Shown here one piece after another: positions 7,201-13,014 of a DNA stretch of 13,204 bases (within the stretch, counting starts at the first letter, position 1; each line of letters begins with the position of its first letter). Where the stretch lies: NCBI GenBank assembly GCA_024697885.1, contig JAILSA010000021.1:1-13204 (forward strand), given 5' to 3'. The position numbers and the translations under genes are program-made. The stretch is from Eubacterium sp. GTDB taxonomy: Bacteria > Bacillota > Clostridia > Lachnospirales > Lachnospiraceae. Under the pieces are notes generated by a model. It was not told where the DNA came from. It was given only the letters and a program-made list of their open reading frames with translations, and searched no databases.

Positions 7201-7255
7201 CGGTATTCGTAGGAAACTGCATCAGATGAAATGTGTGTCACTGCCTAGGAGGTGA
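4250..7255 (+). CDS. Secreted M13-family (neprilysin-like) zinc metallopeptidase with N-terminal Ig-like domains
   Basis: The protein is 1001 residues. The ATG at 4250 has AAAGGAG 8 bases upstream. A signal peptide spans about 1-30, with likely cleavage after ARA. A very lysine-rich Ig-like (BIG2-type) domain follows at about 35-132, with the typical KKVATVNSKGKVTAKKAGST. A Thr/Pro linker covers about 137-180 and a second, more acidic Ig-like domain about 183-262. From about 270 it reads as an M13 peptidase: NATY substrate motif at 746-749, zinc site HEIGH (His789, catalytic Glu790, His793), third ligand Glu858 in ENMAD, His913 and Arg919 (RVNGP) as in neprilysin, and the family ending APEQRVRIW at 945-953. 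Such enzymes cut short peptides, here presumably outside the cell; the basic Ig-like domain may hold it to the anionic wall. M13 proteins normally stop at that Trp. The extra 48 residues (954-1001) cover the next operon's promoter and are probably not functional protein. Confidence 0.95.
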   Translation: MKSKRCLAILLAIVITVSGSMGTGGQEARAKGKTLWLKKSSASLKITGSKEKSKYGTAQISVKKAKKVKIKKISFKSKNKKVATVNSKGKVTAKKAGSTKIKVLVKYKYKYKKKKKAKKTLKKTFYYKVTVKDQRKTTTSTKTTATPKPATKAPVVTASPKPTNKPTASPVPTAEPLTKPIEELTFYKEKYVTYVGGYTGVKPVILPVDADVTALEFSSEDDTIASVGENGIIKGVGAGTTQINIRTTDGSNLSRQVEIMVMENQEAVKPVDDLYESARTELIGQIAEKLGTAPEEVNLESMVNSSYKIKKVYSNFIDEKVEPEAEKDTESYSLEDKTSEDAVTALYSTSKDTDNMEDEIREDLSAVMKEIDEAASITELMNMNVKYMTEGYQGLLPTVDVGNVTLTEADKYKMRYIVDDEKMNFYISDEDFKNVKSEKASQLRLYVAECLKLAGETDRTERNQNIDLIMKMMEELTVEEDELLEALDPSMSEEDIKTQLATLNPVCCNLKAICSALSDIKYGDYFESILGDELSGNEIVKLQCLAQLYFLDDLCDDEKNLQALKELLKFRISDQFATYTEEGYDLYNNLMGTCLNITGGQLVEGEDAYGMKMHNLPVEKIPWDFNKFYCEEEVTGEEREEVENLSKDIIEEYRLVIQECKWMDDSTKQAAIDKIDKMNVYVFGPEEEDYKEQNYVTLADLDTKAEGGRLVSNIKKIAAADAKKSVTLSGKDWPKEKWVTDSLTINATYGCVQNSFFVHTGILEAGEVYTFGEGKSSKNLGRLGIVIGHEIGHAFDSNGSNYDGEGQASDWFTTKDKETWLTKQKALVDYYNTFFIDTYEGREENKGYFLNGEFSLVENMADLSAVEVITHLVVRESLEDDTKEKLQEVYKNWAYMWSQSHPIEAEVLEKNIHGQGTSRVNGPISMMDEFYESFGVKEGDGMWLAPEQRVRIWSYNCRKECNNRALRQVQNLTEGLIHDITPMSGIRRKLHQMKCVSLPRR
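7141..7175. repeat. Interrupted inverted repeat overlapping the pan operon -35
   Basis: GGCCCTC (7141-7147) pairs with GAGGGCC (7169-7175). Inside it CAAGT (7151-7155) pairs with ACTTG (7161-7165) around the 5-base loop GCAAA. The right inner arm overlaps the -35 box TTGACA at 7163-7168. There is no T-run on either side, so it is not a usual terminator. As DNA it lies upstream of the predicted transcription start, which suits an operator; as RNA it would form only in read-through transcripts of the peptidase gene. Confidence 0.6.
7163..7191 (+). promoter_or_regulatory. Near-consensus sigma-A promoter of the pantothenate operon
   Basis: TTGACA (7163-7168, perfect), a 17-base spacer and TATAAC (7186-7191, 5 of 6) lie about 70 bases before the panG-like start codon. 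The predicted transcription start is near 7198, giving a leader of about 60 bases with no riboswitch-sized structure. The promoter lies wholly within the 3' end of the upstream peptidase reading frame. Confidence 0.85.
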
Positions 7256-7259
7256 TGAC

Positions 7260-8132
7260 ATGCAAATAGGAATGATTGGCGCTGGCAAGGTGGGTTGTTC
7301 GCTGGGAAAGTATCTGGCAATCAACCGTGAGCTGAGACAGGCCGGACACCTGTTTACAGGTTTTATAAGCAAATCAAAGGAGAGCGCAGACCAGGCTGCG
7401 ACTTTTACCAAAACCAGGTCTTTTGATAAGCTGGAAGAATTCGTAAAAAATAACGACATAATCTGTGTGGCCACGCCGGACGGTGTGATCGCAGAGGTTT
7501 GGAATGAAATAAGACATGCAGGCTTTTCCCTGGAGGGAAAGATCTTCTGCCATTTTAGTGGCTCATTATCATCCGATGTTTTTTCTAATAGAAGAGAGTT
7601 GGGCGCAGTCGCCGCCTCCCTTCATCCTATGTTTGCCTTCAGCAACAAATTTACCATGTATCAACAATTGAATCCGGTGATTTTTACCATGGAGGGAGAC
7701 CCAGAGGCCCGAGCTATCCTGCGGGAGGTTTGGGGATGCTGTGGCAATACCCTTCGAGAGATTCCGACGGAAAAGAAAGCCAAGTATCACGCGGCGGCAT
7801 CCACCCTCAGTAACCTTTTTATTGGACTTTTTAGGGAGGGCCTTTTCTTGCTGGAAGACTGCGGCTTTTCCCAGGAAGAAGCCAGAGAACTTGTGAGACC
7901 TCTGGTGACGGGAAATGTGGAAAAAATGCTTGAGGAAGAACCGGTCCAGGCCTTGACGGGGCCAGTGGAGAGAGGGGATATAGAGACCCTTTCTAAGCAC
8001 CTGTCTGTCCTGGAGGGAAGGCAGAGACAGGTCTATGAGAATTTGTCTCTGGATTTGGTGGAAATCGCTCAGATTAAGCATCCCGAGCGAGATTACAGTC
8101 AATTAGAAAAAATGCTAAAGGAGAATAGATAA
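7260..8132 (+). CDS. panG: PanG-like ketopantoate reductase (Rossmann fold plus DUF2520)
   Basis: The protein is 290 residues from the ATG at 7260, which follows a perfect AGGAGG at 7248-7253; an upstream in-frame ATG at 7233 lacks this. The N-terminus has a dinucleotide-binding fold with GAGKVG at 7-12, then an ICVATPDGVI strand-turn. A DUF2520-like C-terminal half is marked by HFSGSLSSD, ASLHPMFAF and KYHAAASTLSNLF. Proteins of this type, named PanG from work in Francisella, reduce ketopantoate to pantoate in bacteria lacking PanE, using a nicotinamide cofactor. The position as first gene before panB, panC and panD, with no other ketopantoate reductase in the operon, supports that role. The stop is one base before the panB start, so expression is probably coupled. 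Fold and family are clear; substrate is inferred from context and from the PanG precedent. Confidence 0.8.
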   Translation: MQIGMIGAGKVGCSLGKYLAINRELRQAGHLFTGFISKSKESADQAATFTKTRSFDKLEEFVKNNDIICVATPDGVIAEVWNEIRHAGFSLEGKIFCHFSGSLSSDVFSNRRELGAVAASLHPMFAFSNKFTMYQQLNPVIFTMEGDPEARAILREVWGCCGNTLREIPTEKKAKYHAAASTLSNLFIGLFREGLFLLEDCGFSQEEARELVRPLVTGNVEKMLEEEPVQALTGPVERGDIETLSKHLSVLEGRQRQVYENLSLDLVEIAQIKHPERDYSQLEKMLKENR

Positions 8133-8133
8133 A

Positions 8134-8961
8134 ATGAAAAACACAGTACTTACTCTTCAAAAAATGAAGGAGGAAGGAAAGAAGATTTCAATGCTGACAG
8201 CCTATGATTATTCAACTGCCAAGCTAGAAGACCAGGCGGGGGTCAACTGCATTTTGGTGGGAGACTCTCTGGGCAATGTGATTTTGGGCTATGAGGACAC
8301 GATTTCTGTCACCATGGAGGACATGATTCATCACGGGGCAGCAGTGGCCAGAGGTGCCAAAGACGCCTTTGTGCTGGTGGATATGCCTTTTATGTCCTAT
8401 CAGACTTCCGTCTATGACGCCGTTGTCAATGCTGGGCGCCTGATGAAGGAGGGCCATGCCGACGGTGTGAAACTGGAGGGCGGCGTCTCTATTTGCCCAC
8501 AGATTAAGGCCATTGTGGAGGCGGGAATTCCAGTGTGCGCTCATTTGGGATTGACCCCACAGTCTATTAAGGCCTTTGGCGGTTTTAAGGTCCAGGGAAA
8601 ATCCGAGGAGGCTGCCAAGCAGATTATTGAAGATGCCCTGGCAGTGCAGGAGGCCGGTGCCTTTATGATTGTTTTAGAGGGAATTCCAAGTGCAGTAGCA
8701 GACCTGATTACGGAAAAGGTAGAGGTTCCAACCATAGGAATCGGAGCTGGTAAGGGAACGGACGGCCAGGTTTTGGTTTATCAGGATCTCCTGGGAATGT
8801 TTTCCGATTTTACCCCGAAATTCGTTAAGCGCTACGCAGATTTGGGACAGATTATGACCAAGGCTTTTCAGCAGTATTTTGAGGAAATCCAATCCGGAGC
8901 TTTCCCTGCAAAGGAAAATGAGTATTCCATTGACGCTGAAGTTTTGAAAAAAATCCAATAA
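8134..8961 (+). CDS. panB: 3-methyl-2-oxobutanoate hydroxymethyltransferase (ketopantoate hydroxymethyltransferase)
   Basis: The protein is 275 residues, full length. It transfers a hydroxymethyl group from 5,10-methylene-tetrahydrofolate to alpha-ketoisovalerate to make ketopantoate, the first step of the pantoate branch, in the cytoplasm. Family signatures are MLTAYDYSTAK near the N-terminus, metal ligands Asp44 (LVGDSLGN), Asp83 (LVDMPFMSYQ) and Glu115 (VKLEGG), AHLGLTPQS at 136-144, likely catalytic Glu182 (VLEGIP), and IGIGAG. The start is one base after the panG-like stop, with AAAGGAG at 8117-8123 as ribosome site. All key residues are present, with no sign of damage. Confidence 0.98.
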   Translation: MKNTVLTLQKMKEEGKKISMLTAYDYSTAKLEDQAGVNCILVGDSLGNVILGYEDTISVTMEDMIHHGAAVARGAKDAFVLVDMPFMSYQTSVYDAVVNAGRLMKEGHADGVKLEGGVSICPQIKAIVEAGIPVCAHLGLTPQSIKAFGGFKVQGKSEEAAKQIIEDALAVQEAGAFMIVLEGIPSAVADLITEKVEVPTIGIGAGKGTDGQVLVYQDLLGMFSDFTPKFVKRYADLGQIMTKAFQQYFEEIQSGAFPAKENEYSIDAEVLKKIQ

Positions 8962-8985
8962 AATAAATGATGAGGAGAAAAGACA

Positions 8986-9834
8986 ATGAAAATCGTATCA
9001 AGTGTAGATGAAGTGAGAGCTCAGGTAAAGGAGTGGAGAAAGGAAGGCCTCAGTGTGGGCCTGGTTCCTACCATGGGATATCTTCACGAGGGACACAAGA
9101 GTTTGATTGACAAGGCAGTGGAGCAAAATGACAAGGTGGTTGTCAGTGTTTTTGTCAATCCAATCCAGTTTGGACCAAGCGAGGATTTGGCCACCTATCC
9201 AAGGGATTTGGACAGGGATGCCAAGCTCTGTCAGGAGGCAGGAGCTGATTTGATTTTCCATCCGGAAAAGGAAAACATGTACTTTGATGATTTTTGTACT
9301 TATATAGATATGGACGGCTTGACCAAGGGCCTGTGTGGAAAGACCAGACCAATCCACTTCCGGGGAGTTTGTACCGTTGTGGGAAAACTCTTTAATATTG
9401 TGGGACCGGACCGAGCTTATTTTGGTCAAAAGGATGCCCAGCAGTTGGCTGTAGTGACCCGTATGGTCAGGGATTTGAACTTTGATTTGGAAATTGTGGG
9501 CTGTCCAATTATTCGAGAAGAGGACGGTTTGGCCAAGAGTTCTAGAAACACCTACCTATCCCCAGAGGAGAGAAAGGCAGCAGTCGTTCTTCACCAGGGA
9601 TTAGAAGAGGGCAGGAAGATGATTGAGGCCGGAGAGACCCAGGTTTCCAAGGTGGTAGAGAAGATTACCCAGGTGATTGAGAGCCAGCCACTGGCCAGGA
9701 TTGACTATGTGGAAGCGGTTAATTTTGAAAATATTGAGGCCATTGAAAAGGTGGAGGGCAAGGTTTTATTTGCCATCGCTGTCTATATTGGTAAGACGAG
9801 ATTGATTGACAACTTTATTGTAGATATGAAATAA
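8986..9834 (+). CDS. panC: Pantothenate synthetase (pantoate--beta-alanine ligase)
   Basis: The protein is 282 residues, normal length. It activates pantoate with ATP to pantoyl-adenylate and joins it to beta-alanine, giving pantothenate. Visible signatures are [11 protein letters not shown] with the HxGH nucleotide motif at 34-37, [23 protein letters not shown] at 124-132, FGQKDAQQ, and the flexible loop AKSSRN at 183-188, which carries Lys where many homologues have Met or Leu. The ribosome site AGGAG (8973-8977) has 8 bases of spacing. It lies 24 bases after panB and 20 before panD, clearly in one operon. Both of its substrates are made by enzymes encoded on either side. Confidence 0.98.
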   Translation: MKIVSSVDEVRAQVKEWRKEGLSVGLVPTMGYLHEGHKSLIDKAVEQNDKVVVSVFVNPIQFGPSEDLATYPRDLDRDAKLCQEAGADLIFHPEKENMYFDDFCTYIDMDGLTKGLCGKTRPIHFRGVCTVVGKLFNIVGPDRAYFGQKDAQQLAVVTRMVRDLNFDLEIVGCPIIREEDGLAKSSRNTYLSPEERKAAVVLHQGLEEGRKMIEAGETQVSKVVEKITQVIESQPLARIDYVEAVNFENIEAIEKVEGKVLFAIAVYIGKTRLIDNFIVDMK

Positions 9835-9854
9835 AAAAGATAGGAGTTAGAGAG

Positions 9855-10238
9855 ATGACAATTCAGATGCTGAAAGGAAAAATTCACCGAGCAGTAGTAG
9901 TGCAGGCAGAGCTCAACTATGTGGGAAGTATTACCGTTGACCCTGTTCTTATGGAGGCAGCAGGCATTGTGGAGTACGAGAAGGTTCAGATTGTGGATGT
10001 AGAAAATGGCAGCCGTTTTGAGACCTACACCATTGCTGGAGAGCCTGGAAGTGGCATGATTTGCTTAAACGGGGCAGCAGCTCGCCAGGTGCTGACAGGA
10101 GATCACGTAATCCTTATGAGTTACTGTGATTTGACTCCGGAGGAAGCAAAGACCCACCAGCCTAAGGTTGTTTTTGTGGACGAAAAAAACCAGATTAAGA
10201 GAGTGGCAAACTACGAGAAGCACGGAGAGTTGTCCTAA
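9855..10238 (+). CDS. panD: Aspartate 1-decarboxylase (pyruvoyl enzyme, proenzyme form)
   Basis: The protein is 127 residues. It decarboxylates L-aspartate to beta-alanine for PanC. The chain is made as a proenzyme and cleaves itself between Gly24 and Ser25 (NYVGSITVD), turning Ser25 into the pyruvoyl cofactor. Lys9 (KGKIHRA), the NGSRFETY segment with Arg54 and Tyr58, and NGAAAR near residue 73 match the family. AGGAG at 9842-9846 with 8 bases of spacing supports the start. The gene is fourth in the operon, 12 bases before coaBC. Whether an acetyltransferase-type activator such as PanZ is needed cannot be judged; none is encoded here. Confidence 0.98.
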   Translation: MTIQMLKGKIHRAVVVQAELNYVGSITVDPVLMEAAGIVEYEKVQIVDVENGSRFETYTIAGEPGSGMICLNGAAARQVLTGDHVILMSYCDLTPEEAKTHQPKVVFVDEKNQIKRVANYEKHGELS

Positions 10239-10250
10239 GGGGAGGTTCTT

Positions 10251-11450
10251 ATGTTAAAAGGAAAAACCATCGTACTGGGGGTGACCGGTAGCATTGCCGC
10301 CTACAAAATCGCCAACCTGGCCAGCATGCTAGTCAAGCTGCAGGCGGATGTTCATGTGCTCATGACTCAAAATGCTACGAATTTTATTAATCCCATCACC
10401 TTTGAGACCTTGACTAATCACAAGTGTCTGGTGGATACCTTTGATCGAAATTTTAATTACAATATTGAGCATGTGGCCCTGGGAGACCGGGCAGATGTGG
10501 CTCTGGTGGCACCCGCCTCTGCCAATGTTATTGCCAAGATGGCACACGGCATTGCAGATGATATGTTGACCACCACTCTTTTGGCCTGCAAGTGCAAGAA
10601 GATTGTGGCCCCTGCCATGAACACCAACATGTTCGAAAATCCTATCACCCAGGACAATATAGAGATACTAAAAAAATACGGCATGAAGGTTATTGAGCCG
10701 GATACGGGGCGCCTGGCCTGCAATGCCGTGGGCAAGGGGAAAATGCCTTCCGAGGAGGTCCTTCTCCAGCACATTTTAATGGAGGTTGCCTGCCCTCATG
10801 ACATGGTGGGTAAGAAGGTTTTGATTACCGCGGGAGCCACCAGAGAGGCCATTGACCCGGTTCGTTTTATCACCAACCATTCCACTGGCAAAATGGGTTA
10901 TGCCCTGGCTACTGTGGCTGCCAGAAGGGGAGCTCAGGTGACCCTGGTCAGCGGCCAGACCAATTTGCAGCCACCTCTTGGGGTGGAGCTTGTGTCCATC
11001 CAGTCTGCGGCGGATATGTTTGAGGCGGTCACCAGCCGGGCCAAGGACCAGGATTTTATTGTTAAGTCTGCGGCTGTGGCAGATTATACTCCAAGCCAGG
11101 TGGCCCAGGAGAAAATCAAGAAAAAGGATGGGGATATGGCCATTCCTCTAGAGAGGACTCAGGACATCCTCCAGTGGCTTGGGGCCCACAAGAGAGAGGG
11201 CCAGGTAATCTGTGGTTTTTCCATGGAGACAGAGAATATGCTGGCCAATTCCCAGGCCAAGCTTGAGAAGAAAAATGTGGATATGATTGTGGCCAACAAC
11301 CTGAGAGTTCAGGGGGCCGGCTTTGGAACAGACACCAATGTGGTGACCCTGATTGAGAGAGGGGCCGAAGCCCAGGAACTTCCTATAATGTCTAAGGAGG
11401 AAGTGGCTGGCCAGATTTTTGATCGATTGTTGAAAATACTTGACCATTAG
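10251..11450 (+). CDS. coaBC: Bifunctional phosphopantothenoylcysteine decarboxylase / phosphopantothenate--cysteine ligase
   Basis: The protein is 399 residues, normal for the fused CoaBC (Dfp). The N-terminal flavoprotein half, CoaC (about 1-185), decarboxylates phosphopantothenoylcysteine. It shows VTGSIAAYK at 11-19, likely catalytic His74 (NIEHVAL), VAPASANVIAKMAHG, the PAMNTNMF motif at 121-128, and Cys157 in the flap LACNAVGKGKMP. The C-terminal half, CoaB (about 186-399), joins cysteine to 4'-phosphopantothenate: GATREAIDPVRFITN, STGKMG with Lys214, and RTQDIL. The product is 4'-phosphopantetheine. AAGGGGAGG before the ATG is a strong ribosome site. Placing this gene after panD extends the operon past pantothenate. 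The kinase needed between the two (CoaA or CoaX) is not in the window. I see no clear terminator after this gene, so some transcripts may continue into veg. Confidence 0.98.
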   Translation: MLKGKTIVLGVTGSIAAYKIANLASMLVKLQADVHVLMTQNATNFINPITFETLTNHKCLVDTFDRNFNYNIEHVALGDRADVALVAPASANVIAKMAHGIADDMLTTTLLACKCKKIVAPAMNTNMFENPITQDNIEILKKYGMKVIEPDTGRLACNAVGKGKMPSEEVLLQHILMEVACPHDMVGKKVLITAGATREAIDPVRFITNHSTGKMGYALATVAARRGAQVTLVSGQTNLQPPLGVELVSIQSAADMFEAVTSRAKDQDFIVKSAAVADYTPSQVAQEKIKKKDGDMAIPLERTQDILQWLGAHKREGQVICGFSMETENMLANSQAKLEKKNVDMIVANNLRVQGAGFGTDTNVVTLIERGAEAQELPIMSKEEVAGQIFDRLLKILDH

Positions 11451-11466
11451 ATTAGAGAAAAAAGAT

Positions 11467-11495
11467 GTGACAAAATGCCTATTATGTGATATAAT
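11467..11495 (+). promoter_or_regulatory. Extended -10 promoter of veg
   Basis: GTGACA (11467-11472, 5 of 6), a 17-base spacer and a perfect TATAAT (11490-11495) are present, with TGA just before the hexamer giving the extended -10 motif. The predicted start is near 11502, about 42 bases before the ATG. The strength fits the veg gene of Bacillus subtilis, known for one of the strongest vegetative promoters. Confidence 0.88.
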
Positions 11496-11543
11496 ATCTT
11501 CGTAACTACTAGATATTGTTGTTTTTTAGCGGAGGTATATGAA

Positions 11544-11780
11544 ATGGTAGCTACCACAGTAGGGAATGTTCGACAGAGTATGGCCAAGCACATCGGTCGC
11601 AAGGTCACGATTCGCAGCAATTTAGGGAGACACAAGTACGATGTCACAGAAGGTGTTATAAAGGAAACATACCCATGTATTTTCCTTGTTCAATTAGAAG
11701 GAGAGAACGAAGGCGTGAAAACTGTATCCTACAGTTACGCTGATGTAATCACACAAGATGTTCAGTTAACCTTATGTTAA
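11544..11780 (+). CDS. veg: Veg family protein (DUF1021)
   Basis: The protein is 78 residues. It resembles B. subtilis Veg along its whole length: a basic N-terminal half (RQSMAKHIGRKVTIRSNLGRHKYDVTEGV) followed by the conserved ETYPCIFLVQLE and VSYSYADVIT. Veg is a small, abundant cytoplasmic protein; in B. subtilis it has been linked to biofilm matrix gene expression and spore outgrowth, but its biochemical role is not settled. GGAGG at 11531-11535 has 8 bases of spacing to this ATG. An ATG five bases upstream is out of frame and gives only MKW before a stop that overlaps the veg start. The gene has its own promoter and terminator, so it can be a single-gene unit although it follows the CoA operon. 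Confidence 0.95.
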   Translation: MVATTVGNVRQSMAKHIGRKVTIRSNLGRHKYDVTEGVIKETYPCIFLVQLEGENEGVKTVSYSYADVITQDVQLTLC

Positions 11781-11797
11781 CAACCAATAATCATCCC

Positions 11798-11841
11798 AAA
11801 AGGAGCCTTGACTCAGTGCAAGCTGGGTCAGGGTTCTTTTT
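11798..11841. terminator. Strong terminator between convergent veg and the AEC permease
   Basis: A 19-bp stem without mismatch (11798-11816 with 11823-11841, four G-T pairs) closes the 6-base loop TGCAAG. The A-run on the left arm and T-run on the right arm make it a standard terminator for veg. Read from the minus strand it gives a similar hairpin ending in CCTTTTG, so it can also end the permease transcript. Confidence 0.92.
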
Positions 11842-11845
11842 GCAT

Positions 11846-12787
11846 TTACAGGTACCCCATGCTTTTTAGGATGAAAATCCAGCTAGTGAGGGTGACGGAG
11901 GAAAGCAGGGTGGTCAGGACGATGACGCTAGAAGTTAAGACCCCGTCGTTTTCTGTATTTTTGGCCATGATGTAGGCGGAGACGGTGGTAGGAGACCCCA
12001 ACATAATCAAAATAGCCATGAGCTCCTGGTTGCGGTAGCCAAAGTAAACTGCCAGGGGGAGAAAGAGCAGGGGAAGAAGGATTAGCTTAATTCCGCTGGC
12101 CACCAGGGTTGGCTTGATTTTTTTGATGGCCTTGGCCCCTTCGAAGCTGGCTCCAATGGAAATCAGGGCCAGGGGTGAGGCGGTGTTTCCTACCATGTTA
12201 ATGGCCTTGTCAAGGAAGGTGGGAAATTCTACATGGAAAAAGGCAAAGGGGAGGGCGATTACAATGCCCAGAAGAATAGGATTTTTGCAGATGTTAAGGA
12301 GGGTTGTTTTCATGTCCGGTTTTTCTTCTTGATTGCCTCCCTTAATGGTCAAAATCACCACGGCAAAAATGTTAAAGAGGGGAACGGCGCCGATGATCAT
12401 GAGGGGAGCCATGCCCGCATCATTGTAGACATTGTCGATAAAGGCCAGGCCCAGGATGGCGGCGCTGCTGCGGTAGGCGGCCTGGATAAAGGCGCCCTGC
12501 TCCTCTTTGTTTTTCATAAGAAGGTTGGTCAGGCCCCAGATTGACAGGATGACAAAGAGGGTGACGCCGAAGCAAAAAAGCACATAGTCGCCCTGAAAAT
12601 TTGACCGGAGGTCGCTTGTGGTCAGGTCCTTGAAGACTAGAACGGGCAGGGAGACGAAAAAGACATATTTGTCAATGCCCTTCCAAAAGGCCTGGTCTAT
12701 GACCCGGAGTTTCATTAAAATTTTTCCCAGAATAATCAGGAGAAAAATGGGAAGGGTGGCGTTGATGCTATAGATAAAATTTTCCAT
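11846..12787 (-). CDS. AEC-family permease (auxin efflux carrier-like transporter)
   Basis: The protein is 313 residues from the ATG at 12787, the only credible start; a TTG 13 codons upstream coincides with the -10 box. About ten hydrophobic helices fall in two groups of five, with a polar loop at about 155-170 between them (KGGNQEEKPDMK). Family features include SLPVLVFKDL in the first half, KNPILLGIV, NTASPLALISIGASF and LGSPTTVSAYIMAKN in the second. AEC proteins are secondary carriers of the inner membrane; bacterial members move organic acids such as malate or malonate, and the substrate here cannot be told. The ribosome site is weak (GAAAGAAG). The gene is monocistronic, convergent with veg, with its own promoter and a shared terminator. 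Confidence 0.93.
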   Translation of the reverse strand: MENFIYSINATLPIFLLIILGKILMKLRVIDQAFWKGIDKYVFFVSLPVLVFKDLTTSDLRSNFQGDYVLFCFGVTLFVILSIWGLTNLLMKNKEEQGAFIQAAYRSSAAILGLAFIDNVYNDAGMAPLMIIGAVPLFNIFAVVILTIKGGNQEEKPDMKTTLLNICKNPILLGIVIALPFAFFHVEFPTFLDKAINMVGNTASPLALISIGASFEGAKAIKKIKPTLVASGIKLILLPLLFLPLAVYFGYRNQELMAILIMLGSPTTVSAYIMAKNTENDGVLTSSVIVLTTLLSSVTLTSWIFILKSMGYL

Positions 12788-12825
12788 ATAAAATTCTTCT
12801 TTCTCTTTTATATTTGACGGGAACA

Positions 12826-12854
12826 ATTATATCATCCCAGGCGTTGAGGGGCAA
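12826..12854 (-). promoter_or_regulatory. Promoter of the AEC permease
   Basis: On the minus strand, TTGCCC (12854-12849), a 17-base spacer and a perfect TATAAT (12831-12826) preceded by TGA form an extended -10 promoter. The predicted start is near 12819, giving a leader of about 32 bases. Confidence 0.8.
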
Positions 12855-12887
12855 ACAGTAAAAAACGGAAAGCGATATTACTGATAT

Positions 12888-12916
12888 TTGTAGTATTTTT
12901 ATACTATTTATATAAC
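12888..12916 (+). promoter_or_regulatory. Weak candidate promoter for the Ser/Thr kinase gene
   Basis: TTGTAG (12888-12893), a 17-base spacer and TATAAC (12911-12916) form the best sigma-A-like pair in the AT-rich stretch 12855-13014. The AT richness yields several other weak matches, so this is tentative. Apart from this and the palindrome at 12977-12993, I see nothing else there. Confidence 0.3.
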
Positions 12917-12976
12917 CAATAAATAAACAGTATACGGTCATTATAAGGATTTTTTAATAAAAAGGGAAAGAGATTG

Positions 12977-12993
12977 TAACAATTTAATTGTTA
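12977..12993. repeat. Perfect 7-bp-arm palindrome just upstream of the kinase ribosome site
   Basis: TAACAAT, the 3-base centre TTA, then ATTGTTA form an inverted repeat ending 9 bases before GGGAGG. It lies in the probable leader or promoter region of the Ser/Thr kinase gene and could be an operator. Without G-C content or a T-run it is not a terminator. Confidence 0.5.
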
Positions 12994-13014
12994 TACTCCC
13001 AAGGGAGGTACAAA

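Noticed and set aside
7198..7259. A riboswitch in the leader of the pantothenate operon
   Set aside because: The leader is only about 60 bases and shows no complex fold or known aptamer pattern.
11539..11550. A three-codon upstream frame (MKW, stop) overlapping the veg start
   Set aside because: Its ATG is only 3 bases from the ribosome site, whereas the veg ATG has ideal spacing; it is probably chance.
12788..12826. A TTG start adding 13 residues to the AEC permease
   Set aside because: The TTG overlaps the -10 box of the gene's own promoter, so it could not be in the transcript; MENF is the usual N-terminal position for the family.
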